Positions 36,152-45,886 of a DNA stretch of 64,000 bases are shown piece after piece; the stretch's first letter is position 1; each line of letters opens with the position of its first letter. The notes below the pieces were generated by a model, which saw nothing but the letters and a program-made list of their open reading frames with translations, had not been told where the DNA came from and searched no databases. This DNA comes from Streptococcus parasanguinis CC87K. GTDB taxonomy: Bacteria; Bacillota; Bacilli; Lactobacillales; Streptococcaceae. A program made the position numbers and the translations under genes. The stretch covers positions 124,001-188,000 of the forward strand of contig NZ_KI669401.1 in NCBI RefSeq assembly GCF_000507765.1. Direction: 5' to 3'.

Positions 36152-36181
36152 AAACGATCTATAAACTAAAGGAATATGAAC

Positions 36182-36883
36182 ATGACACTTTGGGATTTAT
36201 TGTTTACGAACCAAAAATCAGCCCCGCCTGAGTTTGGACTCTGGTATTTTTTCCTACCAGTTTCCTTGTTGGTGGTTGGCTACTTTTCTATCAAATATGC
36301 GCAGTCAAAAAGCTACCAACGCTTTTGGTACTGGGCACAATTGATTCAAGTCCTGACCATCAATGCTTGGTATATTCTAGCCCACATGCCTTTGACAGAT
36401 AATTTGCCTTTTTATCATTGTCGCTTGGCTATGCTTGCGATCCTCTTTGCACCGAGAGGGACCTATATCAAGCAATATTTTGCCTTGTTGGGAGTTCTAG
36501 GATCCATTGCGGCCTTGGTTTATCCAGCCTTTGACCCCTTCCCCTTCCCCCATATTACTGTGCTCAATCTGATTTTTAGTCACTGGGCCTTGTTTGCCAA
36601 TAGTTTGATTTACCTGCAAGATTTTTATCAGTCGGAAAAGCAAGATAGCTTACGAATTGTTAAGATCACCTTTGGCATGAATGCCGTCATCTTTTTGGTC
36701 AACCTTTTGACCAGTGGAGATTACGGCTTCTTAAAGCGTCCACCAATCATTGGAGACCACGGTGCTCTCTTGAACTACCTCTTGGTCAGCATTGTGATGG
36801 TGGCAGGTATTTGCTTGGTCAATCAACGCTATAAATACAAATACAAGATGGTCGAAGAGAGTATAGTTTCGCGTTCAGAATAA
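36182..36883 (+). CDS. TIGR02206-family membrane protein, paralogue 1
   Basis: A 233-residue integral membrane protein with about six helices. It shares with the next two genes LPFYHCRLAM, the P-F-P-H-I-T loop and NYGFL-x-R-P-P-x-x-G-D near the end, the marks of TIGR02206 (YwaF-like) proteins. ATG 36182 is preferred to ATG 36176 because MTLWDL also begins paralogue 2 and AAAGGA is then better placed. The function is unknown. Confidence 0.85.
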   Translation: MTLWDLLFTNQKSAPPEFGLWYFFLPVSLLVVGYFSIKYAQSKSYQRFWYWAQLIQVLTINAWYILAHMPLTDNLPFYHCRLAMLAILFAPRGTYIKQYFALLGVLGSIAALVYPAFDPFPFPHITVLNLIFSHWALFANSLIYLQDFYQSEKQDSLRIVKITFGMNAVIFLVNLLTSGDYGFLKRPPIIGDHGALLNYLLVSIVMVAGICLVNQRYKYKYKMVEESIVSRSE

Positions 36884-36908
36884 AAAGAGCAGATAAGGGA
36901 AAGAAATC

Positions 36909-37595
36909 ATGACACTTTGGGACCTATTTTTCACCAGTCAACCAACGGCCCCTCCTCAATTAGGAGTCTGGTATTTCTTATTGCCGACTTCTTTGGTAGT
37001 GGTGGGAGTTCTGTCCGTTCGATTTGCTCACTCTAAAGGCTATCAAAACTTTTGGTATTGGGGGCAATTGATTCAGTTGCTCATTATCAACTCTTGGTAT
37101 CTAGCAGCTCGCTTGCCTTTTTCAGAGAGTCTTCCCTTCTATCATAGCCGGATGGCCATGTGGATTATCCTTTTGGCCCCCAAGGGAAGCTTCAAGCAAT
37201 ATTTTGCCTTAGTCGGAGTCTTTGGCTCCATTATGGCCTTGGTTCATCCTGTTTTTTATCCCTACCCTTTTCCTCACGTTTCCTCGATCAACAATGTCTT
37301 TGGTCACTGGGCCCTCTTGGCCAACTGCCTAATCTATCTGGTTCAATCCTACCAGGTGGAAGAAGGGGCTGTTTGGAAGATCTGTCAGATGACTTTTGGA
37401 GTCAATGCCATTATTGTTCTAGCCAACCTTGTAACGGGCGGAAACTATGGCTTTCTGCGTCGGCCACCTGTGCTAGGAGACCATGGCCTTGTGCTCAACT
37501 ATTTCATCGTGACAGTCCTAATGACGGGGACACTGATCCTCATCAATACGATCGTTCAGTACAGTAAGAAAAGAAGAATACCTGAATCTGTTTAA
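36909..37595 (+). CDS. TIGR02206-family membrane protein, paralogue 2
   Basis: A 228-residue protein and the closest relative of paralogue 1: both begin MTLWDL and share FWYWxQLIQ, NYGFL-R-R-P-P and GDHG-x-x-LNY. The His-Cys pair of L-P-F-Y-H-C-R is His-Ser here. About six membrane helices. GGGAAAG lies before the ATG. It is clearly the product of tandem duplication. Confidence 0.85.
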   Translation: MTLWDLFFTSQPTAPPQLGVWYFLLPTSLVVVGVLSVRFAHSKGYQNFWYWGQLIQLLIINSWYLAARLPFSESLPFYHSRMAMWIILLAPKGSFKQYFALVGVFGSIMALVHPVFYPYPFPHVSSINNVFGHWALLANCLIYLVQSYQVEEGAVWKICQMTFGVNAIIVLANLVTGGNYGFLRRPPVLGDHGLVLNYFIVTVLMTGTLILINTIVQYSKKRRIPESV

Positions 37596-37608
37596 ATAAG
37601 GAGACTTT

Positions 37609-38289
37609 ATGCATCATTTTTTCACTACAGAATCAACAGCACCACCAGCAATCTCAGCACTTTGGTATAGTGTGATGGTCTTGTTCGTTGTGACAGCGAT
37701 CATGATGTCACTTCGCTATTATCAGAATGAGCAATTTCGCAAATGCTTTCAATACTTACAAGCCTTCCAGTTAATTTGCTTGTATCTTTGGTATTTTGCC
37801 TACCACATTCCTTGGTCCAACAGTTTACCTTTTTATCATTGTCGATTGGCCATGTTTGCGGTCTTGTTTTTGCCAGACAGCTGGAAAAGCAAACAGTTCT
37901 TTGCCTTGATGGGAGTGAGTGGAGCCATCTTTGCTTTGGGCTATCCAGTCTTTGATCCCTACACTTTCCCTCATATTACGAGTTTTTCTTTCCTCCTCGG
38001 ACATTACTGTCTCCTCATCAATTCCTTGATTTATCTCTTGAGATGCTATGATCGAAACCTCTTAAAAAATAGTCAGATTGTTCTCTATACCTTTGCCTTA
38101 GATTTATTCCTGGTTGGAGTCAATCAATTGACAGGAGGAAATTATGGCTTGATGGCCCGCCCTCCGATTATGAGAGGGGATAAGGTGTGGCTCAATTATC
38201 TGGTTGTATCCAGTATTTTAGCCCTTGCTTTATTACTCTTTAATCAGTTCTTCAGTCGCAGAAGTGAGCGGGTGAAAGTGAGAAAATAA
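37609..38289 (+). CDS. TIGR02206-family membrane protein, paralogue 3
   Basis: A 226-residue protein, the most divergent of the three. It keeps LPFYHCRLAMFAVLF, DPYTFPHITSF and GGNYGLMARPPIM but lacks the MTLWDL start. AAGGAG precedes its ATG, 14 bases after paralogue 2. It ends in a strongly basic tail (RRSERVKVRK). A hairpin follows. Confidence 0.85.
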   Translation: MHHFFTTESTAPPAISALWYSVMVLFVVTAIMMSLRYYQNEQFRKCFQYLQAFQLICLYLWYFAYHIPWSNSLPFYHCRLAMFAVLFLPDSWKSKQFFALMGVSGAIFALGYPVFDPYTFPHITSFSFLLGHYCLLINSLIYLLRCYDRNLLKNSQIVLYTFALDLFLVGVNQLTGGNYGLMARPPIMRGDKVWLNYLVVSSILALALLLFNQFFSRRSERVKVRK

Positions 38290-38299
38290 CAAGTAGGAA

Positions 38300-38330
38300 G
38301 GTTGGGACATCTCGGTCTCAACCCTGTTTT
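38300..38330 (+). terminator. hairpin terminator after paralogue 3
   Basis: GGTTGGGAC pairs with GTCTCAACC around ATCTCG, followed by CTGTTTTAT. It lies only 25 bases before the DUF2207 gene. Confidence 0.6.
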
Positions 38331-38347
38331 ATATTAAAGGAGAATAT

Positions 38348-40273
38348 ATGAAGCGTTTCTTGCTAATGATTTCCCTCATTTGGAGTTTGGTTTGTACAAT
38401 CACGATCGCACATGCAGATGATGAAGTTCGCTATTCGATTGAATCCTATGTAGGACACCTCCAATTGCAGGAAGATAGCCAAGCAACATTTACACAAGAG
38501 ATTACCTATCAGTTTCAGACAGGCTATCATGGTCAATATGTGACTCTAGGAAGCGCAGATCCTCTTCCAAAAGGGTTTAAGATTCATCGTCATCCTGAGG
38601 TGGAAGCCTATGTGGATGGGGAAAAACGTGAGATTCGTGTAGAGGAGACAGACCTGGAAGATGGTCGTCAATTAAAAATATACAATGCCCGTATCGTCGG
38701 AGGGACGGTCAAGATCAAAGTAAAATGGAAGATTGATCATCTCTTGACTTTCTACAAGGATATTGCAGAACTGAATTGGTTTCCTATTTCAGATGGAGAT
38801 GAGAAAGTCGCGAAATTAGATTTTTATGTGGATGGCTTGGATGCCAAGCAGGGAAAACTGTATGCCCATACTGGTTACTTTAATCCACCAGCCCATGTCG
38901 AACGGACTGCAACTGGTTATCATATTTGGACAAAGGATTTTCCCAAAAATGGCAAGCTCGAACTGCATGCCTATTGGCCAATGTCAGAGGCCCTGCGTCG
39001 AGACCAAGCAAATGAGATTAATAAGGGAAATGGAAAAGAGAAATTTCTCAAAAAAGAGAAATCCATTGAACAAAAAACATTCTTTTATCGGACCCTTCTA
39101 CTCAAAGTCGTTCCAATTGTATCGGTTCTTTTATTGATCCTAGCTTTCATTCCATGGATCCGGTATTTTATCAGTACCAGAACTCGTCGAATTTCAAAAG
39201 GAGTACGATTATACGAACCACCACAGAATTTACCTCCTCTTGTCCTAGCTAAGGCACTGTATCAACTTGATTTTGAACGGATGGTGATGTCTAGAGAGAA
39301 GGGGCAACTAAAATTTAATCATCTCATCCAGGCAACCATATTAGATCTCATTGACCGAGGAAATATTCGGTTGACTAGGGATGAAAATGGGGAAACCTTG
39401 ACCTGTCTCCATTATGAAGGCTTGGCTGATTTTGAATTGAAGTTTATTGAAATGATCTTTGATCAAGAATCTCAAATCAATATCAGTGAAGTATTTTCAA
39501 GGTATAAAATCGACAAAGTAGCCCTAAAAAAAGACTTTCGAGCTGCTAAATCAGACACCCAACGAGACCGTATTCGAAAGGTCGGAAATGACGTTCAATC
39601 ACTGTTAAAAAAAGATGCCCAGCAATTGTCAAAAGGGGTAGAGAAGGAGATTGCGAAATTAGGATTGCCTTCTTATTTTAGAGACTTATCTGAAAAAGAA
39701 GAAGCTTTTTCAAAAACAGGCTGTGCCTTACATTTTTGGCTCTTACTGATCTTATTTGTGAGCATGTGTTTCTTATCTTTTGGATTTGGTTCCCACCTAT
39801 CTTCCTTCTATTTTTGGATGATTGTATTGTTGGTCGTTCTCTTCATTCCATTTTATATTCTTGTGAAAATTCGCGAAGAACATCTCCAATCCTTAGAAAA
39901 CTTGGATTCACAATTCCAATGGATGGCCTTTCGAAATATGATCGAAAGTATTCCAAATTTCAACCAAGCAGAACTTGAGAGTGTCATCCTATGGAATCGT
40001 ATCCTAGTCTATGCAACTATGTATGGTCAAGCTAAAAAAGTGAGTCAGGTACTCAAAAATCATCAGATTTCCTTACCATATGAGGATTGGGATGCTGTTG
40101 TTTGGATAACGACCTCTTCAAATTCCTTCCTAGACGGCTCTACCTTGATGAGTTATGCAGATGATTCCTATAGCGTTTCAAGCTTCTCTACTAACTCCTC
40201 AGATGGCAGTGGCGGTTTTGACGGCGGTGGCTTTTCTGATGGTGGCGGTGGCGGAGGATTTGGAGCCTTCTAA
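38348..40273 (+). CDS. DUF2207 membrane protein with Gly-rich tail
   Basis: A 641-residue exported protein: signal peptide (1-24, cleaved near AHA-DDE), an extracellular DUF2207 beta domain (about 30-215: IESYVGHLQLQEDSQATFTQEITYQF), one membrane helix (about 255-273), a cytosolic domain (LPPLVLAKALYQ), two more helices (about 460-505), and a low-complexity tail DGGGFSDGGGGGGFGAF typical of the family. The function is unknown; relatives are probable cell-envelope proteins. AAAGGAG precedes the ATG. Confidence 0.9.
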   Translation: MKRFLLMISLIWSLVCTITIAHADDEVRYSIESYVGHLQLQEDSQATFTQEITYQFQTGYHGQYVTLGSADPLPKGFKIHRHPEVEAYVDGEKREIRVEETDLEDGRQLKIYNARIVGGTVKIKVKWKIDHLLTFYKDIAELNWFPISDGDEKVAKLDFYVDGLDAKQGKLYAHTGYFNPPAHVERTATGYHIWTKDFPKNGKLELHAYWPMSEALRRDQANEINKGNGKEKFLKKEKSIEQKTFFYRTLLLKVVPIVSVLLLILAFIPWIRYFISTRTRRISKGVRLYEPPQNLPPLVLAKALYQLDFERMVMSREKGQLKFNHLIQATILDLIDRGNIRLTRDENGETLTCLHYEGLADFELKFIEMIFDQESQINISEVFSRYKIDKVALKKDFRAAKSDTQRDRIRKVGNDVQSLLKKDAQQLSKGVEKEIAKLGLPSYFRDLSEKEEAFSKTGCALHFWLLLILFVSMCFLSFGFGSHLSSFYFWMIVLLVVLFIPFYILVKIREEHLQSLENLDSQFQWMAFRNMIESIPNFNQAELESVILWNRILVYATMYGQAKKVSQVLKNHQISLPYEDWDAVVWITTSSNSFLDGSTLMSYADDSYSVSSFSTNSSDGSGGFDGGGFSDGGGGGGFGAF

Positions 40274-40284
40274 CAGTCATGATA

Positions 40285-40316
40285 AGAGGACTAGAATCGA
40301 CGGATTTTAGTCTTTC
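40285..40316 (+). terminator. probable terminator after DUF2207 gene
   Basis: AGGACTAGAATC and GGATTTTAGTCTT can pair with G-U contacts around GAC, followed by TCTTTCT. Confidence 0.5.
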
Positions 40317-40342
40317 TTTCTGCTCTCAAAGAAGAATCATCA

Positions 40343-40371
40343 TTGAAAAAAGTGCCTATTTTCGCTATAAT
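40343..40371 (+). promoter_or_regulatory. prfC promoter
   Basis: TTGAAA (40343-40348), a 17-base spacer and TATAAT (40366-40371) give a good sigma-A promoter with an untranslated leader of about 80 bases. Confidence 0.65.
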
Positions 40372-40458
40372 AGAAAAGATAGAGAAATTGAGGAGAGATC
40401 CGATGTAGAGATGAATTTGTAAATTTATCAGAAAATAAAAAGAGAAAGAACTAGGAAT

Positions 40459-42006
40459 ATGAACGTACAAGAAGAAATTAAAAAACGCCGTACCTTTGCC
40501 ATTATCTCCCACCCGGATGCTGGTAAAACGACGATTACAGAGCAGTTGCTCTACTTTGGGGGAGAGATTCGGGAAGCCGGTACCGTCAAAGGGAAGAAAA
40601 CAGGAAACTTTGCTAAATCTGACTGGATGGATATTGAGAAACAACGTGGGATTTCGGTAACCTCATCTGTTATGCAGTTCGACTATGATGGCAAACGGGT
40701 CAATATCCTTGATACGCCAGGGCACGAGGACTTCTCAGAAGATACTTATCGGACCTTGATGGCGGTGGATGCTGCCGTCATGGTGGTAGACTCTGCCAAA
40801 GGGATTGAGGCTCAAACCAAGAAATTGTTTGAGGTTGTGAAACACCGTGGCATTCCCGTCTTTACCTTTATGAATAAGCTAGACCGGGACGGTCGTGAGC
40901 CACTGGATCTCTTGCAAGAATTGGAAGAAGTCTTAGGCATCGCGAGTTACCCGATGAACTGGCCGATTGGGATGGGGAAGGCCTTTGAGGGACTCTATGA
41001 CCTCTATAACCAACGCTTGGAACTCTATAAAGGAGACGAGCGTTTTGCGAGTCTAGAAGACGGAGACAAGCTCTTTGCTAACAATCCTTTCTACGAGCAA
41101 GTGAAAGACGACATCGAACTCTTGCAAGAAGCTGGGAATGAATTCTCAGAAGAAGCCATCCTTGCGGGTGAATTAACACCAGTCTTCTTCGGATCCGCTT
41201 TGACCAACTTTGGGGTACAGACTTTCTTGGAAACCTTCTTGAAATTTGCTCCAGAACCACACGGACACAAGAAAACAGACGGTGAACTTGTCGATCCTTA
41301 CGATAAGGATTTCTCAGGCTTTGTCTTTAAAATCCAAGCCAATATGGACCCTCGTCACCGTGACCGGATTGCCTTTGTGCGGATCGTATCGGGTGAATTT
41401 GAGCGTGGGATGAGTGTCAACTTGCCTCGTACTGGTAAGGGCGCTAAGCTATCAAATGTCACCCAGTTTATGGCCGAAAGCCGTGAGAATGTCAGCAATG
41501 CCGTAGCAGGAGACATCATCGGGGTCTACGATACAGGGACTTATCAGGTTGGAGATACGCTGACAGTTGGTAAAAACAAGTTCGAATTTGAACCACTGCC
41601 AACCTTTACGCCTGAAATTTTCATGAAGGTATCTGCCAAGAACGTCATGAAGCAAAAATCCTTCCACAAAGGGATTGAGCAATTGGTGCAAGAAGGAGCC
41701 ATCCAGCTTTATACCAACTACCAAACAGGTGAATACATGTTGGGTGCTGTCGGGCAACTTCAGTTTGAAGTCTTTAAACACCGCATGGAAAATGAATACA
41801 ATGCCGAAGTGGTCATGAGCCCAATGGGTAAAAAGACTGTTCGCTGGATCAAACCAGAAGACTTAGATGAGCGCATGTCTTCAAGCCGAAATATCTTGGC
41901 CAAGGATCGCTTTGACCAGCCAGTCTTCCTCTTTGAAAATGACTTTGCCCTCCGTTGGTTTGCGGACAAGTATCCTGACGTTGAGTTGGAAGAAAAGATG
42001 GGATAA
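40459..42006 (+). CDS. prfC: peptide chain release factor 3
   Basis: A 515-residue translational GTPase. The G1 motif HPDAGKTT is at residues 18-25, G2 RGISVTSS, G3 DTPGHEDF and G4 [10 protein letters not shown], the last specific to RF3. It ejects RF1/RF2 from the ribosome after peptide release. The ATG follows AGGAATAT. Confidence 0.96.
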   Translation: MNVQEEIKKRRTFAIISHPDAGKTTITEQLLYFGGEIREAGTVKGKKTGNFAKSDWMDIEKQRGISVTSSVMQFDYDGKRVNILDTPGHEDFSEDTYRTLMAVDAAVMVVDSAKGIEAQTKKLFEVVKHRGIPVFTFMNKLDRDGREPLDLLQELEEVLGIASYPMNWPIGMGKAFEGLYDLYNQRLELYKGDERFASLEDGDKLFANNPFYEQVKDDIELLQEAGNEFSEEAILAGELTPVFFGSALTNFGVQTFLETFLKFAPEPHGHKKTDGELVDPYDKDFSGFVFKIQANMDPRHRDRIAFVRIVSGEFERGMSVNLPRTGKGAKLSNVTQFMAESRENVSNAVAGDIIGVYDTGTYQVGDTLTVGKNKFEFEPLPTFTPEIFMKVSAKNVMKQKSFHKGIEQLVQEGAIQLYTNYQTGEYMLGAVGQLQFEVFKHRMENEYNAEVVMSPMGKKTVRWIKPEDLDERMSSSRNILAKDRFDQPVFLFENDFALRWFADKYPDVELEEKMG

Positions 42007-42085
42007 GGAACGTTTTCAAAACCGATCCATAACAATAGAATAAGAAGACGAAAATCTACCCGTTTTCGCTTATAAAGGAGAAACT

Positions 42086-42466
42086 ATGGGATTACTAAGT
42101 GGTTTGATGGGCAATGCCTCTCAAAAGAATGTTGATAAAGTAGAAAGAGATCTGGAAGATATCTTGGTGCCGGGAGAGCAAGTCACACTTGCTTTTAGCT
42201 TGATTCGTGATTTAATCGTCTTTACAGAGTTTCGTTTGATCTTGGTGGATAAGCAAGGAGTAACAGGAAAGAAAACTTCCTACAAATCCCTTCCTTATCG
42301 CTCCATCTCTCGATTTTCAGTAGAAACTTCCGGTCATTTTGATTTGGATGCTGAATTAAAAATCTGGGTCTCTTCAGCAGTGGAACCTTCAGAAGTTTTA
42401 CAATTCAAGAGTGACAACAGTGTCATTGAAATCCAGCAAGCATTAGCCAGTGCGGTCTTTAAATAA
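42086..42466 (+). CDS. bacterial PH-domain protein (bPH_1)
   Basis: A 126-residue protein with a single PH-like beta-barrel: ILVPGEQVTLAFSLIRDLIVFTEFRLILVDKQG (strands 1-4), SLPYRSISRFSVETSG, LKIWVSS, and a closing helix (VIEIQQALASAVF). No membrane segment. The role is unknown. AAAGGAG precedes the ATG. Confidence 0.85.
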   Translation: MGLLSGLMGNASQKNVDKVERDLEDILVPGEQVTLAFSLIRDLIVFTEFRLILVDKQGVTGKKTSYKSLPYRSISRFSVETSGHFDLDAELKIWVSSAVEPSEVLQFKSDNSVIEIQQALASAVFK

Positions 42467-42506
42467 AAAATCATGTTGATAGAGAACAGTTGAGAAAGGA
42501 GACGGA

Positions 42507-43415
42507 ATGTTTATCGATAAACAATTGGGTCAAGATCGGAAATGGATCAATATCGACTCGGATTTGATTGCTGAAAATTCATATCTTTATAAAAAATACG
42601 ATATTGACAAAGAAACCATTGAGTACGCGATGGATAAGAACGAACGTGCCCATATGGATTACAATCGAGAAAACGGAACGATCACCTTTATCTACAATGT
42701 ATTGGATTTAGAAAAGGACAAGGAATACTACGAAACCATCCCCATGACCTTTATCGTTCAAGATACGCGACTCGTCACCATCAGTAACCAAGACAATGCC
42801 TATATCATTGAACAAATGGTTCGCTATTTGGAAAGCCATGAGGAACTATCGATCTATAAACTGCTTTTTGCAGGTCTTGAAATGATCAGTAATGCTTATT
42901 ATCCGATTATTGATCGCTTAGATAAGCACAAGGATGAACTCAATCGCTTGCTTCGAAAAACTACAACGACCAAGAATCTCTATGCCCTGTCTGACCTTGA
43001 GACCGGTATGGTTTATCTAGTTGCAGCAGCCAAGCAAAATCGGATGTTGCTAGAGCATATTAAAGCGCACGCCATCTATCGAAGGATGGATGATGTTGAA
43101 AAAGAGCAGTTTGATGATGCCATGATCGAAGCGCGTCAGTTGGTTTCAATGACTGAGTTGATTTCCAACGTCTTGCAGCAGTTGTCTGGATCATACAATA
43201 ATATCCTAAACAATAACCTGAATGACAACCTGACCACCCTAACCATCTTTGAAGCCTTGTTGGCTGTTTTAGCCGTGATCACAGGTTTCTTCGGTATGAA
43301 CATCCCTCTTCCATTGACACAAGATCCCAATGCATGGATTTATGTGTCGGTATGCAGCTTTATTTTATGGCTCCTTTTGGCAAAAGTGATGCGGTGGATT
43401 GTTAAAAAAAGATAA
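42507..43415 (+). CDS. CorA-family divalent-cation transporter
   Basis: A 302-residue protein: cytosolic alpha/beta domain, a long coiled helix (about 130-235) and two C-terminal membrane helices. The GMN motif is in FFGMNIPLPL between them, and basic residues follow the last helix (RWIVKKR). It should form a pentameric Mg2+ (or Co2+/Ni2+) channel. AAAGGAG lies before the ATG. Confidence 0.92.
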   Translation: MFIDKQLGQDRKWINIDSDLIAENSYLYKKYDIDKETIEYAMDKNERAHMDYNRENGTITFIYNVLDLEKDKEYYETIPMTFIVQDTRLVTISNQDNAYIIEQMVRYLESHEELSIYKLLFAGLEMISNAYYPIIDRLDKHKDELNRLLRKTTTTKNLYALSDLETGMVYLVAAAKQNRMLLEHIKAHAIYRRMDDVEKEQFDDAMIEARQLVSMTELISNVLQQLSGSYNNILNNNLNDNLTTLTIFEALLAVLAVITGFFGMNIPLPLTQDPNAWIYVSVCSFILWLLLAKVMRWIVKKR

Positions 43416-43420
43416 AAAAA

Positions 43421-43446
43421 GAGGCTTGGAGAAATCCGAGCCTCTT
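43421..43446 (+). terminator. hairpin after the CorA gene
   Basis: GAGGCTTGGA pairs with TCCGAGCCTC around GAAA, with one G-U pair. An A-run precedes and only a short T-run follows, so it may work mainly on the minus strand. In the gap to 43880 I also see a hairpin ACACCTGCCC...GGGGCAGTGT (about 43480-43515) and AT-rich sequence, but no gene. Confidence 0.55.
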
Positions 43447-43887
43447 CGTATCTAAATAATCTGAGAAATAGGAACCATCTAGACACCTGCCCTCCTCTCC
43501 AAAGAAGGGGCAGTGTGAATAGTTCATTGACTGTACAAAATCTTCTTGGAAATAGTAGGAGTAGATTTAATAGTACTGAGTGGTTTCTAAAAAAATTAGA
43601 ACGTAGAATAAATCGTTGAATCAGATAAAATGATCCTATTTCTTTATACAGAAATATTTCAGATACTAACTGTATTATACATATTTATTTGTAAAAACGC
43701 AAGATAAGAACTACCAAAAAATAAAAGTTTTTCCGATTTTTTTATACTCCTATGATGAAGTATATTAGATGGCTGCATGAAAAAAAACAGTCCTGGATTG
43801 GCTTTTCGTCACTTTTATGATTTCAAGCTATCAAGGATTTTTTCCTAAAAAATAAAATTATTCTCCTTTGACTATCATTTGCCTCTT

Positions 43888-44214
43888 CATTGTGTTATAC
43901 TAGATAAGTTGCAAACTTGTATGAGAGAAATGGTGGGGAGGCGGAGCAGATGGAAGGCTTCTGTTCGAAAGAAGACTCCCGCAAAAAGGATCTTGGTGTC
44001 TCTTCGTTTGAAAAACGACTTTAATCAACCAAATCCGCTAGTGCGAAAACATTTTTCGCCAAAGGGAATTCCATTGAAAAACGATTGGCTTTTCCTTTAG
44101 ATGAGTCTTGCGACAGGTGACCGGGAAGGTGACTTCCTATGCAATCAGTGCGTTTTCGCATTGAAAGAAGTTTGATAAAGTGGCTTCGCACCACTTTTTA
44201 GAAAGAAGAAAGAA
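43888..44214 (+). promoter_or_regulatory. promoter and long structured 5' leader of cshA with attenuator-like terminator
   Basis: An extended -10 (TGTTATACT, about 43891-43899) is followed by some 310 untranslated bases. The leader contains AGTTGCAAACTT, GCGAAAA-CAT-TTTTCGC and GGAAGGTGACTTCC hairpins. Its 3' end is a terminator-like stem, AAAGTGG (44177-44183) with CCACTTT (44191-44197) plus extra Ts, ending only about 15 bases before the helicase start. The layout suggests attenuation or cold/helicase autoregulation. The class of RNA is not recognised. Confidence 0.6.
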
Positions 44215-45786
44215 TTGAAATTCAATGAATTTAACTTATCTGCTGCATTATTAGCAGAAATCGAAAAAGCTGGCTTTGTAGAAGCAAGCCCTATCCAAGA
44301 ACAAACCATTCCTTTGGCTCTTGAAGGAAAAGATGTCATCGGTCAAGCGCAAACAGGGACTGGTAAAACAGCTGCTTTCGGTCTTCCAACGTTGGAGAAG
44401 ATTGATGTCGATAACACAGTGATCCAAGCCCTTGTCATTGCCCCAACGCGTGAATTGGCCGTTCAAAGTCAGGAAGAATTGTTCCGCTTTGGACGCAGTA
44501 AGGGTGTCAAGGTTCGCTCTGTCTATGGTGGATCAAGCATTGAAAAGCAAATTAAAGCTTTGAAGTCAGGCGCTCACATCGTTGTGGGAACACCTGGACG
44601 TTTGCTAGATTTGATCAAGCGCAAGGCCTTGAAACTCGATCATATTGAAACCTTGATCCTGGATGAAGCAGATGAAATGCTCAATATGGGCTTCTTGGAA
44701 GATATCGAAGCCATCATTAGCCGTGTTCCAGAAACACGCCAGACCTTGCTCTTTTCAGCAACGATGCCAGAAGCCATCAAACGCATCGGTGTGCAGTTTA
44801 TGAAAGAGCCAGAACACGTTAAGATTGCGGCCAAAGAATTGACAACCGATTTGGTCGATCAATACTATATTCGTGTCAAAGAAGGCGAAAAATTTGATAC
44901 CATGACTCGATTGATGGATGTCGAGCAACCTGAACTTGCCATCGTCTTTGGTCGGACAAAACGCCGGGTTGATGAATTGACTCGTGGCTTGAAGATTCGT
45001 GGTTTCCGGGCAGAAGGAATTCACGGAGATTTGGATCAAAACAAACGTCTCCGAGTCCTTCGTGATTTCAAAAATGGGAACTTGGACGTCTTGGTGGCAA
45101 CGGACGTTGCGGCACGTGGGTTGGACATTTCAGGTGTGACCCATGTCTACAACTACGATATTCCACAAGATCCAGAAAGCTATGTTCACCGGATCGGACG
45201 GACAGGTCGTGCTGGGAAAACAGGGCAATCCATTACCTTTGTATCGCCAAATGAAATGGGCTATTTGCAAATCATTGAGAACTTGACCAAAAAGCGGATG
45301 AAGGGAATGAAACCTGCAACAGCAGAAGAAGCCTTCCAAGCGAAAAAACAAGTAGCGCTGAAGAAAATTGAGCGAGACTTTGAAGATGAAAAGATCCGGA
45401 CCAACTTTGAGAAGTTTGGCAAGGATGCTCGCAAATTGGCTGCAGAATTCACTCCTGAAGAATTGGCCATGTATATCTTGAGCTTGACTGTTCAAGATCC
45501 AGACAGCCTTCCAGAAGTTGAAATTGCGCGTGAAAAACCATTGCCATTCAAACCATCTGGTGGTGGCTTTGGTGGAAAAGGCAAAGGTGGCCGTGGAAAT
45601 GGCCGTCGTGGAGACCAACGCCGTGACCGCAATCGCAGAGATGACCGTGAAGGTGGACGCCGTGATTTCAAACGCAAGTCCAATAAAAATAGCCGAGACT
45701 TTGAAGGCAAAGGCAACAAACGTCCTCATCGTACTTCCAATGAAAAGAAAAATGGATTTATCATCCGCAACAAAGGGGATAAATAA
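44215..45786 (+). CDS. cshA: DEAD-box RNA helicase CshA
   Basis: A 523-residue helicase. Motifs in order are the Q motif ([10 protein letters not shown]), I (AQTGTGKT), Ia (PTRELA), II (DEAD), III (SAT), IV-VI ([19 protein letters not shown]). The C-terminal region is Arg/Gly-rich ([17 protein letters not shown]), for RNA binding. The start is TTG 44215 with GAAAGAAGAAAG upstream; it gives the usual MKFNEFNL beginning, and no ATG fits. It unwinds RNA in decay and ribosome assembly and is important in the cold. A rare start plus an attenuated leader suggests tight control. Confidence 0.93.
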   Translation: MKFNEFNLSAALLAEIEKAGFVEASPIQEQTIPLALEGKDVIGQAQTGTGKTAAFGLPTLEKIDVDNTVIQALVIAPTRELAVQSQEELFRFGRSKGVKVRSVYGGSSIEKQIKALKSGAHIVVGTPGRLLDLIKRKALKLDHIETLILDEADEMLNMGFLEDIEAIISRVPETRQTLLFSATMPEAIKRIGVQFMKEPEHVKIAAKELTTDLVDQYYIRVKEGEKFDTMTRLMDVEQPELAIVFGRTKRRVDELTRGLKIRGFRAEGIHGDLDQNKRLRVLRDFKNGNLDVLVATDVAARGLDISGVTHVYNYDIPQDPESYVHRIGRTGRAGKTGQSITFVSPNEMGYLQIIENLTKKRMKGMKPATAEEAFQAKKQVALKKIERDFEDEKIRTNFEKFGKDARKLAAEFTPEELAMYILSLTVQDPDSLPEVEIAREKPLPFKPSGGGFGGKGKGGRGNGRRGDQRRDRNRRDDREGGRRDFKRKSNKNSRDFEGKGNKRPHRTSNEKKNGFIIRNKGDK

Positions 45787-45795
45787 GTCCGAAGG

Positions 45796-45820
45796 ACGGT
45801 CTAGCAATAGGCCGTTTTTT
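45796..45820 (+). terminator. terminator after cshA
   Basis: ACGGTCTA pairs with TAGGCCGT around GCAA, then TTTTTT. Confidence 0.85.
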
Positions 45821-45835
45821 ATATGAAAATCAAAA

Positions 45836-45868
45836 ATACAAGGGTTAACTAGCTGTTAACCCTTGTAT
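45836..45868. repeat. perfect 14-bp inverted repeat upstream of a small ORF
   Basis: ATACAAGGGTTAAC (45836-45849) and GTTAACCCTTGTAT (45855-45868) flank the loop TAGCT. There is no T-run after it, so it is not a standard terminator. It ends seven bases before the AAGGAG site of the 52-codon ORF, where it could act as an operator or translational control hairpin. Confidence 0.8.
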
Positions 45869-45886
45869 ATTTATAAGGAGACCTAA

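Noticed and set aside
43879..44100. A 73-codon frame in the cshA leader.
   Set aside because: It starts upstream of the -10 of the cshA promoter, so it would not be on that transcript, and it has no ribosome-binding site.
45130..45807. A 225-codon frame on the minus strand inside cshA.
   Set aside because: It is the antisense shadow of a strongly conserved helicase gene, made open by its codon bias; no start signals.
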